A stretch of DNA of 64,000 nucleotides, from NCBI GenBank assembly GCA_963762735.1, contig CAVXMG010000007.1:60149-124148 (forward strand), written 5' to 3'. The notes beneath the pieces are model-generated. The model was not told where the DNA came from and searched no databases. It worked only from the letters and a program-made list of their open reading frames with translations. Below are positions 26,087 to 34,733 of the stretch, piece by piece. The translations under genes and the position numbers were made by a program. This DNA is from DASXKD01 sp963762735. Its GTDB lineage: Bacteria; Actinomycetota; Actinomycetes; Streptosporangiales; Streptosporangiaceae. How positions within the stretch are numbered: the stretch's first letter is position 1; the number at the start of each line of letters is the position of its first letter.

Positions 26087-27334
26087 CTAGTTGACGTTCA
26101 CCTGCGCCGAGGCGATGTCGACCACGGTGCCCGGGCTCAGCCCGAGCGGGTTCGACGGCACCGTCACGTCGAGCTGGATCATGATCACCCTGATGCTTGT
26201 CCCGGTCTGCACCACGCGGTGCAGCCACAGTGTGCCGAGACCGGCCAGCGGCACCTTGGTGTTCACCGGAACGTTGTCACCAATCCCCGGCTGCCCGGCG
26301 ACGGACAGGCCGACGAACGAGGAGTGGTCGCCGAGCGACGGCGGATTGCCGGACGCGGTGACGTCCGCCTTGACCACCGTCGCCGTCACCAGGCCACCGA
26401 GCAGGTTCAGGTTCTGGATGGCGGCGGTCACCTCGCCAGACACCTTGTTGGCGTTCGCGGTGCCGTTCGCGGTGTCGGTCACCGTTCCGGTGGCCAGCAC
26501 GCCGGGGATCGTCACCGAGACGGCCGAGTTGGCCAGCGTGTTCCCGTGCGTGCCCAGGCACGGCATCGGCTGCGGGAACTCTTCCCCGGCGATGACGTTG
26601 CCGCCCACATGGGCGCTCGCCCCGTACCCGACACCGCCGAGCAGGCCGCTGACCGGGCCGCCCAGACTGCTGGTGGCGTAGCCCACCTCTATCTGGGTCC
26701 CGGCGGCACCGAGCGGCGTGGTGAGCGTCACCACCACGTGGATGCCGATGACCGTCATGTTCGCCGAGATGGCCCCGATACTCGAGGTCTGCTGGTTGAG
26801 CATGACGTACCCGACGCCCGGCAGGTTGATCTTGGTGTTCGGCGCGGGCGTGGCACTGATGGGTACCCCGGCCACGGACAGGCCGGCGAACTGGGTCCCG
26901 GCCGCGCTGACGGACAGGGCCCCGGTCGAGTTGTCGCGGCTGACGGTGCTCACCGAGGTCACGGCGCTGGCCGACACCAGGCCGCTCAGCAGGCTGACGG
27001 AAGCCACGTTGCTGGAGGCCACCGAGGCGACACCGGTCGCCGTGGTTTGTGAGGCGGCACTCGTATCGAGCGTGCCGACGGCGAGCGCCGGCGGGGCATT
27101 CACCGACACCGCCGTGTTCGTCTTTTGCACGCCCGGCTGCGAAACGCAGCCCAGGACGGAAAGCGCCGAGCGGCCCGACTGCACGATCGAGCCGACGTTT
27201 ACCTGCGTGCCGTACGCGCTTCCCTGATAGCCGGTTTCCAGGGCATTTGCGAAAGCCACTGGCGCCTGGGCGAACACGCCTCCCGCGAGCACCACGGCGG
27301 CGGCCAGGCCAAAGGCATGAGTTTTCCGGAACAT
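26087..27334 (-). CDS. Secreted choice-of-anchor P family protein
   Basis: 415 residues from an ATG preceded by AGGGGAGAA. The signal peptide (about 1-30) ends AFA. The mature part consists of two homologous halves of about 190 residues, each with LxTGYxGSAYGT/TVTDTANG-type starts, a SSNVASVSLLSGLVSASA / NLNLLGGLVTATVVKADVTA block and a FxGLSVAGxP motif. This is the choice-of-anchor P pattern. It is a Ser/Thr/Val-rich, beta-type surface or extracellular protein without enzyme motifs. Confidence 0.85.
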   Translation of the reverse strand: MFRKTHAFGLAAAVVLAGGVFAQAPVAFANALETGYQGSAYGTQVNVGSIVQSGRSALSVLGCVSQPGVQKTNTAVSVNAPPALAVGTLDTSAASQTTATGVASVASSNVASVSLLSGLVSASAVTSVSTVSRDNSTGALSVSAAGTQFAGLSVAGVPISATPAPNTKINLPGVGYVMLNQQTSSIGAISANMTVIGIHVVVTLTTPLGAAGTQIEVGYATSSLGGPVSGLLGGVGYGASAHVGGNVIAGEEFPQPMPCLGTHGNTLANSAVSVTIPGVLATGTVTDTANGTANANKVSGEVTAAIQNLNLLGGLVTATVVKADVTASGNPPSLGDHSSFVGLSVAGQPGIGDNVPVNTKVPLAGLGTLWLHRVVQTGTSIRVIMIQLDVTVPSNPLGLSPGTVVDIASAQVNVN

Positions 27335-27557
27335 TTCGCGTTCTCCCCTTCGCGACGTTTTAGCGGGTTCATCCCTACTAGGAAGTAACTACAGGAGATA
27401 TAATGCGTCACAATTGCAATTCGAGTAACGACTTTCGCTACTTTCCCGCGCGATAGATTCCGCACAACCGGATTCCCGGCCGACCGGAATCGCGCACGGC
27501 GCTCGCTTCGGGGAGCGCCCGGTCGGACTGGCCCCTGCGGCCGGGGCGGCCTCTACC

Positions 27558-28388
27558 ATGAGGCGCATGACTGCCGGCGCCCGTCCGCAGGCCGGCCTGG
27601 AGATCACCAGCCCGGCCAATGCCCGGGTGAAACGACTGGTGGCGCTGCGGCACCGGCGGGCCCGCGACCGGGCCGGGGTGACCCTGGTCGAGGGTTACGA
27701 GGAACTCGGCCTGGCCCTGTCAGCCGGCGCCCGCCCGCAGGAACTGTACGTGTGCCCCGAACTGGCCGGCCCGGGTGCCCAGCAGATGATCGACCAGGTG
27801 AGCGGCCTGGGCGCCGAGGTGATCCGGGTCAGCCGGCCGGTGTTCGGCAAGATCGCCTACCGCGAGTCGCCCGATGGCTGGCTTGCCGTGCTGCCTGCCG
27901 TGCGCACCAGCCTGGCGGCGCTGGAGCCCGGCGCCAGCCCGCTCGTGCTGATCTGCGAGGGCGTGGAGAAGCCGGGCAACCTGGGGGCGATCCTGCGCAC
28001 CGCGGACGCGGCCGGGGTCACCGCGGTGATCGCGGCCGACCCGGTGACCGACTGGGCGAACCCGAACGTGGTGCGGGCCAGCAAGGGAACCGTGTTCTCG
28101 GTGCCGGTCGCCTCGGCCAGCACCGCCGAGGTGTTCGCCTGGCTGGACAAGCACTCGCTGGCCCTGGTGGCGGCGGCCCCGGACGGCGACGTGCCGCTCA
28201 CCGCCGCCGACCTGACCGGCCCGACGGCCATCGCGGTCGGCTCGGAGGCGCGCGGCCTCCCCGCCGCGTGGCTGGCGCGGGCAGGCACACGACTGCGCAT
28301 CCCGATGTTCGGGCACGCCGACTCGCTCAACGTGTCGACGTCCGCGGCGATCCTGCTCTACGAGGCGGTCCGCCAGCGCACGGCGTAA
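27558..28388 (+). CDS. TrmH/SpoU-family RNA 2'-O-methyltransferase
   Basis: 276 residues. It has an N-terminal substrate-binding domain (ANARVKRLVALRHRRARDR... VEGYEEL) and a C-terminal SPOUT domain with motif 1 EGVEKPGNLGAILRTADAAG (about 134-153), motif 2 IAVGSEARGLP and motif 3 IPMFGHADSLNVSTSAAILL. It methylates the ribose of tRNA or 23S rRNA; the paralog type cannot be fixed. ATG 27567 is an alternative start. Stop-to-stop, it is convergent with the DUF2277 gene 4 bases away. Confidence 0.93.
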   Translation: MRRMTAGARPQAGLEITSPANARVKRLVALRHRRARDRAGVTLVEGYEELGLALSAGARPQELYVCPELAGPGAQQMIDQVSGLGAEVIRVSRPVFGKIAYRESPDGWLAVLPAVRTSLAALEPGASPLVLICEGVEKPGNLGAILRTADAAGVTAVIAADPVTDWANPNVVRASKGTVFSVPVASASTAEVFAWLDKHSLALVAAAPDGDVPLTAADLTGPTAIAVGSEARGLPAAWLARAGTRLRIPMFGHADSLNVSTSAAILLYEAVRQRTA

Positions 28389-28392
28389 GGGC

Positions 28393-28683
28393 TCAGCGCG
28401 CCGCCGCGGCCCGCGCCTGCCGGGCGCGCTCCCGCTCCTTCACTCCCGGGCGGCGCAGCGGCGGCAGGGTCGGCGGCGGTTGCTGGCGCGGCGGCAGTTC
28501 GGCCAGCAGTTCCCTGGTCGCCTCGGCCACCAGGGCGACCGCCCGCTCGAACGGTTCCTGGGTGCGAGTGGTCGCCGACTGCACCCCACTGACCTTGCGC
28601 ACGTACTGGCGCGCGGCGGCCTCGATCTCCTCGCTGGTGGCCACCGGCTCCAGGCCCCGCAGCGTCGTAATGTTCCGGCACAT
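28393..28683 (-). CDS. DUF2277 domain protein
   Basis: 96 residues from ATG 28683; the frame extends upstream without conservation. It begins MCRNITTLRGLEPVATSEEI and continues AARQYVRKVSG and FERAVALVAEATRELL, the full DUF2277 signature with its invariant MCRNI start. Helical and small; the role is unknown. The C-terminal tail (Pro-rich then basic) is a longer extension than usual for this family. Confidence 0.9.
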   Translation of the reverse strand: MCRNITTLRGLEPVATSEEIEAAARQYVRKVSGVQSATTRTQEPFERAVALVAEATRELLAELPPRQQPPPTLPPLRRPGVKERERARQARAAAAR

Positions 28684-29076
28684 GCCCCCGACGTTACCTG
28701 TCCGCCACGACGCCTCCCGAGCAGGTTCAGCCGACATCCAGCGAGTGGTCAGCAGGTATCAAGCGGGTGGTCAGGTTGACCGGCGATTGTTACGGGACTC
28801 CACCGGCACCGGCCCCCAGCCGGGGGAGTTGCGGTGCGTCCCGTCGGCCCCTCCACCACGCCCGGCGGGGCGCACCGGGCCTGACCGCCATCCGCGCCCG
28901 TGACCGCGGCCTGCGGTTACGGCAGGGGGCGGCGTGAATACGCCCTCGATCACCTTCACAAAGCCCAGGCGAATAAAGGCCTTACGCGGTATTTTCCGGT
29001 CCGGTTCTGTTCCTATGTGAAGGGACCTTCACGGCCGCGGCTCCCCGCGGCAAAGCACCGGTATCGGGAGGCTGTC
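28684..29076. other. 393-base leader upstream of the NHL-repeat gene
   Basis: No gene seen. An AT-richer patch lies at about 28935-29025. A short perfect hairpin (GCCGCGG / CCGCGGC, 29033-29050 region) is followed by a CGGGAGG ribosome-binding site for GTG 29077. The long leader could hold a promoter for the minus-strand DUF2277 gene and regulatory RNA structure, but I cannot match a known riboswitch. Confidence 0.4.
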
Positions 29077-31524
29077 GTGGGCACGGAGCGGAGCAGGCGG
29101 CCACGGGCCATGCCGGGGGCCGCGGCAGCAGTGGTGCTTGGCGGCATGCTGGCCGGAGCCGGCCAGGCCGGCGCGGCCGTGACGCAGGCCGGCCCGGCGC
29201 TGACGGCGGGAACCATCACGACGGTCGCCGGCGGGGTGGGCGGTCCCGCGAAGGCCACCACGGTGGCGGTCAGCCCGTGCGGCGCCCGGTTCGCGGGCGG
29301 CAACCTCTACATCGGCGACATCGCGGCGATGCGGCAGATCAGCCCGGCCACCGACCAGCTCACCACGCCGGTGGGCACGGGCAGCACCACTCCGCTAGGT
29401 GACGCCGGGCCGGCCACCAGGGCCAGCCTCAACGGCTCGTGCACGGCCGCGCTCGACCCCGCGGGCAACCTGGTGGTCGCGGACATCTTCGACAACCGGA
29501 TCCGGGTCGTCGCGGCCACCAACGGCACGTTCTACGGCAAGCCCATGACCGCCGGGAATATCTACTCCGTGGCGGGCAACGGCGCGTTCGGGTTCTCCGG
29601 CGACGGCGGCCCGGCCGCCAGTGCCGAGCTCCGATATCCGCAGAGCGTGGCGGTGGACGGGGCCGGGAACCTCGTGATCACCGACACCCACAACAACCAG
29701 ATCCGGGTCGTCGCGGCCACCACCGGCGCGTTCTACGGGCGGGCGATGACCGCAGGCGACATCTACACCGTGGCTGGCGGTGGGCACCACCTGGGCGACG
29801 GCGGCCCGGCCACCAGCGGCCAGCTGAGCACGCCGCAGAGCGTGGCAACGGACGGAGCGGGAAACCTGGCGATCGACGACGCCTTCCACGAGCGGATCCG
29901 CGTGGTGGCGGAGAAGACCGGCACGTTCTACGGGCAGGCGATGACCACCGGCGACATCTACACCGTGGCCGGCAACGGCACCCAGGGGTTCTCCGGCGAC
30001 GGCGGTGCCGCCACCAGCGCCGAACTCAACGACCCCAACGATGTGGTCACCGACGCGGCGGGCAACCTGGTTATCGCCGACACCGAGAACAGCCGGATTC
30101 GGGTTGTCGCGGCCACCACGGGCACGTTCTACGGGCAGGCGATGACGGCCGGGCACATATACACGGTGGCGGGCAACGGCACCGCGGGCTTCTCCGGCAC
30201 CGGCAGCCCGGCCACCAGCGCCGAACTCGACGGGCCCCAGGGCGTCACGGTGGACGGCTCCGGCAACCTGGTTATCGCGGATTCCATGAACAACCGGGTC
30301 CGGGTGGTCGCGGCCGGCACCGGCACGTTCTACACCAAGCCCATGACCGCGGGCGACATCTACACGATCGCCGGTAACGGCACGATCCGGTTCTCCGGGG
30401 ATGGCGGCCCGGCGACGGCCGCTGAGCTTCTCGCGCCAGAAGGCGTGGCGGTGGACAAGGCGGGCAACGTGGTTCTGGCCGACACCTCCAACAACCAGAT
30501 CCGGGTCGCGGCGGCCAGCACCGGCACGTTCTACGGGCAGCCGATGACCGCCGGCGACATCTACAACGTCGCCGGTTCCGGTAAGCGGGGGTTCTCCGGG
30601 GACGGCGGGCAGGCCACCAGCGCCGCGCTCCGCTCCCCCTACGGCATCGCCACCGACAGCGCGGGCGACCTGCTGATCGCCGACACCTTCAACTCCCGGG
30701 CCCGGATGGTGGCGGCCACCACCGGCACGTTCTTCGGGCAGGCCATGACCGCCGGCGACATCTACACGATCGCGGGCAACGGCAAGGTGGGCTTCTCCGG
30801 CGACGGCGGCCCGGCCACCAGCGCCAAACTGGGCAAACCCGAGGGCTCCGCCGCCGATGGTGCCGGAAACCTGGTAGTAGCCGATACCGGCAACAACCGG
30901 ATCCGGGTGGTTGCGGGCGGCACCGGCACGTTCTACGGACAGGCGATGACCGCCGGCGACATCTACACCGTGGCAGGCAACGGCAGCGGCGGGTTCTCCG
31001 GCGACGGCGGCGCGGCCACCAGCGCCACGCTGAGCGTTCCCCGGGACGTGACGGTCGACGGGGCAGGCAACCTGGTCATCGCGGACACCGGCAACGCGGC
31101 GATCCGGGTGGTCGCGGCCCGCACCGGCACGTTCTACGGCCGGCGCATGACCGCCGGGGACATCTACACCGTCGCCGGAACCGGCAGTCCGGGGTTCTCC
31201 GGCGACGGCGGGCCGGCCACCAGCGCCACGCTCTTCGATCCCTCAGGCGTGGCGGTGGACCGCTCGGGCAACCTGGTCATCGCCGACTTCCTCAACTTCC
31301 GGGTCCGGGTGGTGGCCGAGACCACCAGCACGTTCTACGGCGTCGCGATGACCGCAGGGAACATCTACACGGTGGCCGGCGACGGCACGTTCGGGTTCTC
31401 CGGCGACGGCGGCCCGGCCACCAGCGCCGCGCTGGCCTACCCCGATGCGGTCGCGGTCGACGGTATCGGTGACCTGGTGGTCGCCGACCAGAGCACTAGC
31501 AGGATCCGGCAGGTCACCGGCTGA
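29077..31524 (+). CDS. Secreted NHL-repeat protein with 67-residue units
   Basis: 815 residues from GTG 29077 with a signal peptide (about 1-35). The rest is about ten tandem units of 67 residues preceded by a degenerate one. Each unit follows the order VAGNGxxGFSGDGGPATSA, LxxPxxVAVDxAGNLVIADT, NxxIRVVAAxTGTFYGQAMT and AGDIYT. AGNLVIADTxNNRIRVV is the NHL beta-propeller blade. Ten or more blades exceed one propeller, so two rings or an extended array are likely. It is extracellular; a binding or cell-surface role is inferred, and no enzyme motif is seen. Confidence 0.9.
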   Translation: MGTERSRRPRAMPGAAAAVVLGGMLAGAGQAGAAVTQAGPALTAGTITTVAGGVGGPAKATTVAVSPCGARFAGGNLYIGDIAAMRQISPATDQLTTPVGTGSTTPLGDAGPATRASLNGSCTAALDPAGNLVVADIFDNRIRVVAATNGTFYGKPMTAGNIYSVAGNGAFGFSGDGGPAASAELRYPQSVAVDGAGNLVITDTHNNQIRVVAATTGAFYGRAMTAGDIYTVAGGGHHLGDGGPATSGQLSTPQSVATDGAGNLAIDDAFHERIRVVAEKTGTFYGQAMTTGDIYTVAGNGTQGFSGDGGAATSAELNDPNDVVTDAAGNLVIADTENSRIRVVAATTGTFYGQAMTAGHIYTVAGNGTAGFSGTGSPATSAELDGPQGVTVDGSGNLVIADSMNNRVRVVAAGTGTFYTKPMTAGDIYTIAGNGTIRFSGDGGPATAAELLAPEGVAVDKAGNVVLADTSNNQIRVAAASTGTFYGQPMTAGDIYNVAGSGKRGFSGDGGQATSAALRSPYGIATDSAGDLLIADTFNSRARMVAATTGTFFGQAMTAGDIYTIAGNGKVGFSGDGGPATSAKLGKPEGSAADGAGNLVVADTGNNRIRVVAGGTGTFYGQAMTAGDIYTVAGNGSGGFSGDGGAATSATLSVPRDVTVDGAGNLVIADTGNAAIRVVAARTGTFYGRRMTAGDIYTVAGTGSPGFSGDGGPATSATLFDPSGVAVDRSGNLVIADFLNFRVRVVAETTSTFYGVAMTAGNIYTVAGDGTFGFSGDGGPATSAALAYPDAVAVDGIGDLVVADQSTSRIRQVTG

Positions 31525-31567
31525 GGCCGTGGGTGGCCGGCGGCCGCATCCTGGGTAGGCCCTGGGC

Positions 31568-33061
31568 ATGGATTCCCTGGACGCCTACCGGGGCAAACGG
31601 AACCGGGGGCGCACGCCGGAGCCGATGCCGGACCAGCCCGAGGCCGGCCTGCCCGAGCCCGGCACAGCCGAGGCCGACCCGCCCGAGCCTGGCACAGCCG
31701 AGCCCGGCGGCCCAGCGGCCGGGGACGAGCGGGGCCAGGTGTTCGTGGTGCAGGAGCACCACGCCCGCAGGCTGCACTGGGATTTCCGGCTGGAGCGCGA
31801 CGGCGTGCTGGTCTCCTGGGCGGTGCCCAAGGGGGTGCCCGACGACCCCGCGGTGAACCACTTCGCGGCGCACACCGAGGACCATCCGATGGAGTATGCC
31901 GGGTTCTCCGGCCGGATCCCGGACGGCGAGTACGGCGCGGGGGCGGTCACGATCTGGGATCGCGGCACCTTCGAGGCGGTCAAGTGGACCGACAGCGAGG
32001 TCAAGGTGGTGCTGCACGGCCGGCGGCTGACCGGCGGCTACACCCTGTTCCGCACCAGGGGCACCGACTGGATGATGCACAGGGAACGGCAGCCGCTGCC
32101 CGGGGTCCTGCCGCCGATGCTCGCGCGATCCGAGCCACACCTGCCGCCCGACGACGGGGCATGGGCGCTGGAGATGAAGTGGGACGGGGTGCGCGCCCTC
32201 GCCTACTGCGAGGGCAGCCGGGTGCGGCTGGTCTCGCGTACCGGCGAGGACGTCACCGCCGCCTACCCGGAACTGCGCGGCCTGGCGGCGGCCGTGGGCA
32301 GGCGGGACGCGCTGCTCGACGGGGAGGTCGTCGCCATGGGCGAGTCGGGCTGGCCGGACTTCGAGGTGCTGCAGAACCGGATGCACGTGCGGGACGCGTC
32401 GGCGGCGCAACGGCTGGTCGCCGAGTACCCGGTCACCTACCTGGCATTCGACCTGCTGCACCTGGACGGCCGGCCGCTGCTCGACCTGCCGTATACCCGG
32501 CGCCGGGCGCTGCTTGAGGAATTGGGGCTATACGGCCCCTCGTGGCAGGCCCCGCCCTCGTTCACCGGGGAGGCCGGGGCTGACGTGCAGGCGGTGTCCG
32601 TCCAGCACGGCCTGGAGGGCATCGTGGCCAAGCGCCTCGACTCCCGCTACGAGCCGGGGAAACGGCCGGGCACGTGGCGCAAGGTCAAGAACATCCGGCG
32701 GCAGGAGGCGGTGATCGGCGGCTGGCGCCCGGGCAAGGGGAACCGGTCGGGGCAGATCGGCTCGCTGCTTGTCGGGGTGCAGGAGGACGGCGGCCTGGCC
32801 TACGCGGGCCATGTCGGGACCGGGTTCACCGACCGGGTGCTGCGCCAGCTCACCGCGCAGCTCGCCCCGCTGCAGCGGGCCACCTCGCCGTTCGCCGCCC
32901 CGCTGCCCGCCGACCACGCGCGCGACGCGGTCTGGGCCGAACCGGTGCTGGTCGCCGAGATCGCCTTCACCGGCTGGACCCGCGCGGGCCGCATGCGGGC
33001 CCCGTCCTACCAGGGCCTGCGCTCGGACAAGGACCCAGCCGAGGTGATCCGCGAGCCCTGA
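31568..33061 (+). CDS. ATP-dependent DNA ligase with 3'-phosphoesterase domain (LigD-type without polymerase)
   Basis: 497 residues. After a Pro/Glu linker with EPGTAE repeats comes a phosphoesterase domain with EHHARRLHWDFRLERDG (about 63-79) and an FSGRIPDGEYGAG segment. Then comes an ATP-dependent ligase domain with adenylation motif EMKWDGVRA (Lys204), EGIVAKRLDSRY (motif IV) and WRKVK (motif V), and an OB fold. The domain order PE-LIG matches bacterial NHEJ LigD lacking the primase/polymerase module. No Ku gene is in the window. It repairs double-strand ends. Confidence 0.92.
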   Translation: MDSLDAYRGKRNRGRTPEPMPDQPEAGLPEPGTAEADPPEPGTAEPGGPAAGDERGQVFVVQEHHARRLHWDFRLERDGVLVSWAVPKGVPDDPAVNHFAAHTEDHPMEYAGFSGRIPDGEYGAGAVTIWDRGTFEAVKWTDSEVKVVLHGRRLTGGYTLFRTRGTDWMMHRERQPLPGVLPPMLARSEPHLPPDDGAWALEMKWDGVRALAYCEGSRVRLVSRTGEDVTAAYPELRGLAAAVGRRDALLDGEVVAMGESGWPDFEVLQNRMHVRDASAAQRLVAEYPVTYLAFDLLHLDGRPLLDLPYTRRRALLEELGLYGPSWQAPPSFTGEAGADVQAVSVQHGLEGIVAKRLDSRYEPGKRPGTWRKVKNIRRQEAVIGGWRPGKGNRSGQIGSLLVGVQEDGGLAYAGHVGTGFTDRVLRQLTAQLAPLQRATSPFAAPLPADHARDAVWAEPVLVAEIAFTGWTRAGRMRAPSYQGLRSDKDPAEVIREP

Positions 33062-33064
33062 AGT

Positions 33065-33107
33065 GCGAGCCCCGTCGGTGGCCATGTGGGCGGCCGGCGG
33101 GGTTCGC
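33065..33107. terminator. Hairpin after the DNA ligase gene
   Basis: Fourteen-base arms (33065-33078 and 33094-33107) pair at 12 positions, starting four bases past the ligase stop. Confidence 0.55.
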
Positions 33108-33122
33108 GGTTCGGATAGCGGG

Positions 33123-33500
33123 TCAGGTGCCGTTATGCCAGGTGGCGGTGAACTGGGTCCCGTCGTTGGACAGTGAGGACACCGACGACAGCGTGTCGCT
33201 GCTGCTGGTCAGGTTCACGGCCAGGTTGGGGTAGTCCCAGATCGAGTGGAGCGCGCCGCCGCCGGTCGCGGCCTGGCAGTTGGTGAAGGTGGCGGTGACG
33301 AAATTGGCGAGGGGCAGCCCGAGGAACGACGGCCGTTCCACCGCGCACTCGGCCGACGCTCCGGTGGCGCCGGAAATCGACTGCGTCGTGGAGAAGCTCC
33401 AGCTCTCGCTGTTGTCGGTGATCGTCAGCTTGTAGGACCCCGGGGTGCCGGTGTAGGTGACGGTGGCGTTCATCGAGTCGCCCCCGAAAACCGGGTAGCT
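33123..33500 (-). pseudogene. C-terminal half of a G1-family (glutamic) endopeptidase
   Basis: Minus-strand codons read GDSMNATVTY, YKLTITDNSESWSFSTTQS, SAECAVERPSF and an IWDYPNLAVNL end. This is the second half of the peptidase G1/A4 beta-sandwich, with the Glu-containing VERP segment present. The N-terminal half, with the signal peptide, NWAGY and the catalytic Gln, is absent: the GST gene ends at 33568. Codons upstream (to 33611) are not peptidase-like. The gene was cut off by a deletion or rearrangement. An intact family member is at 45471. Confidence 0.7.
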
Positions 33501-33567
33501 GGATGTGGCGCCGCCGATGACGGTGGGGAGATCGACCCCCCGGAACCCCCCGCTGGCCTGCGGGCGG

Positions 33568-34557
33568 CTACGCGGCGAGCTTGTCCCTGTGGTGCGGCTC
33601 GGCCCAGTCAAGCACCGGCCCGGCCGGCACGATCCGCTGCGGGTTCAGGTGCGGGTGGGTCGTGTAGTAGTGCCGCTTGATGTGATCGAAGTCCGTGGAC
33701 GGGCCGAAAGCCGGGTGCTGGTACAGGTCACGCGCATACGCCCAGAGGTTCGGGTAGTCCACGAGCCGGCGGATGTTCGTCTTGAAATGGGTGACGTAGA
33801 CGCTGTCGAAACGGGCCAGCGTGACCCACAGGCGCACGTCCGCCTCGGTGATCTGGTCGCCGAACAGGTACCGGCGGTCGCCGAGCCGCTCCTCCAGTTC
33901 GTCGAGCGTGGCGAACAGGGCGGCGACCGCCGCGTCGTAGGCCTCCTGCGTGCCCGCGAACCCGCACCGGTAGACCCCGTTGTTGACCGACGCGTACACC
34001 CGGTCGTTGAGCGCGTCGATCTCCGCCCGCAGCGGCTGCGGGTACAGGTCGATGCCAGGCGCCGCCCACTCGCCGAACTGCGTGCCCAGGTCGATCGTGA
34101 TGTCGGGGAAGTTGTTGCTGACGATCTGCGAGGTCTCCCGGTCCCAGAGCACCGGCACGCTGATGTGCCCGTCGTAACCCGGTTCGGTCGCCTCGTAGGC
34201 CTCCCGGAGCAGGGTGAACCCGTTGACCGGATCGGGGCCGTGCCCCGCGCCGTCCCTGAATGCCCAGCCGCGCCCGTCCCTGACCGGATCCACGACCGAC
34301 AGCGACACCACCTCCTCCAGGCCAAGCAGCCCGCGCACGATCACGCTGCGGTGCGCCCACGGGCAGGCCAGGGACACGTACAGGTGGTAACGGCCGGCCT
34401 GGGCCGGAAACCCGCTGGAACCGTCGGAGGTGATCCGGCCCTGGAACGGGTAAAGCGGCCGGACGAAGGCCCCGTCGTCCCGCACCGGGGACTTCACCGA
34501 GTAGTCGCCGTATTCCACGAAGTCCACCGGGCTGGCCACCGGGGCGATGCTGGTCAT
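33568..34557 (-). CDS. Xi-class glutathione S-transferase family protein (glutathionyl-hydroquinone reductase type)
   Basis: 329 residues from the ATG after a GGAGG-like site. It has the CPWAHR motif with catalytic Cys65, the xi-class N-terminal YHLYVSLACPW, and a C-terminal all-helical domain with NNGVYRCGFAGTQEAYD and DIRLWVTL-like (VRLWVTLARFDSVYVTHFK). It is typical of ECM4/YqjG proteins that reduce glutathionyl-hydroquinones. Actinomycetes mostly use mycothiol, so the true thiol cofactor may differ. It lies beside aromatic-degradation genes, which fits quinone handling (inference). Confidence 0.9.
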   Translation of the reverse strand: MTSIAPVASPVDFVEYGDYSVKSPVRDDGAFVRPLYPFQGRITSDGSSGFPAQAGRYHLYVSLACPWAHRSVIVRGLLGLEEVVSLSVVDPVRDGRGWAFRDGAGHGPDPVNGFTLLREAYEATEPGYDGHISVPVLWDRETSQIVSNNFPDITIDLGTQFGEWAAPGIDLYPQPLRAEIDALNDRVYASVNNGVYRCGFAGTQEAYDAAVAALFATLDELEERLGDRRYLFGDQITEADVRLWVTLARFDSVYVTHFKTNIRRLVDYPNLWAYARDLYQHPAFGPSTDFDHIKRHYYTTHPHLNPQRIVPAGPVLDWAEPHHRDKLAA

Positions 34558-34733
34558 CTCCTGGCCTCCTCGCCGGGAACCAGCCGCCGCCAGCCTCCCG
34601 CGTTCGCCGCCTCTTTGCCGTCCCGCCGGGCGCCGGGCGCCGGGCTGGATTCCGGCAGAGCCGGGCAGAGTGGACTCTACCCCCGCCCTGTCGCGAAGGA
34701 ACCGCCCGCGCCTTCTGTGATGACCGCGGTTGG

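Noticed and set aside
28684..29076. Known riboswitch (for example ydaO-type) in the NHL leader
   Set aside because: The sequence has local hairpins but not the conserved core of a riboswitch class I could recognise.
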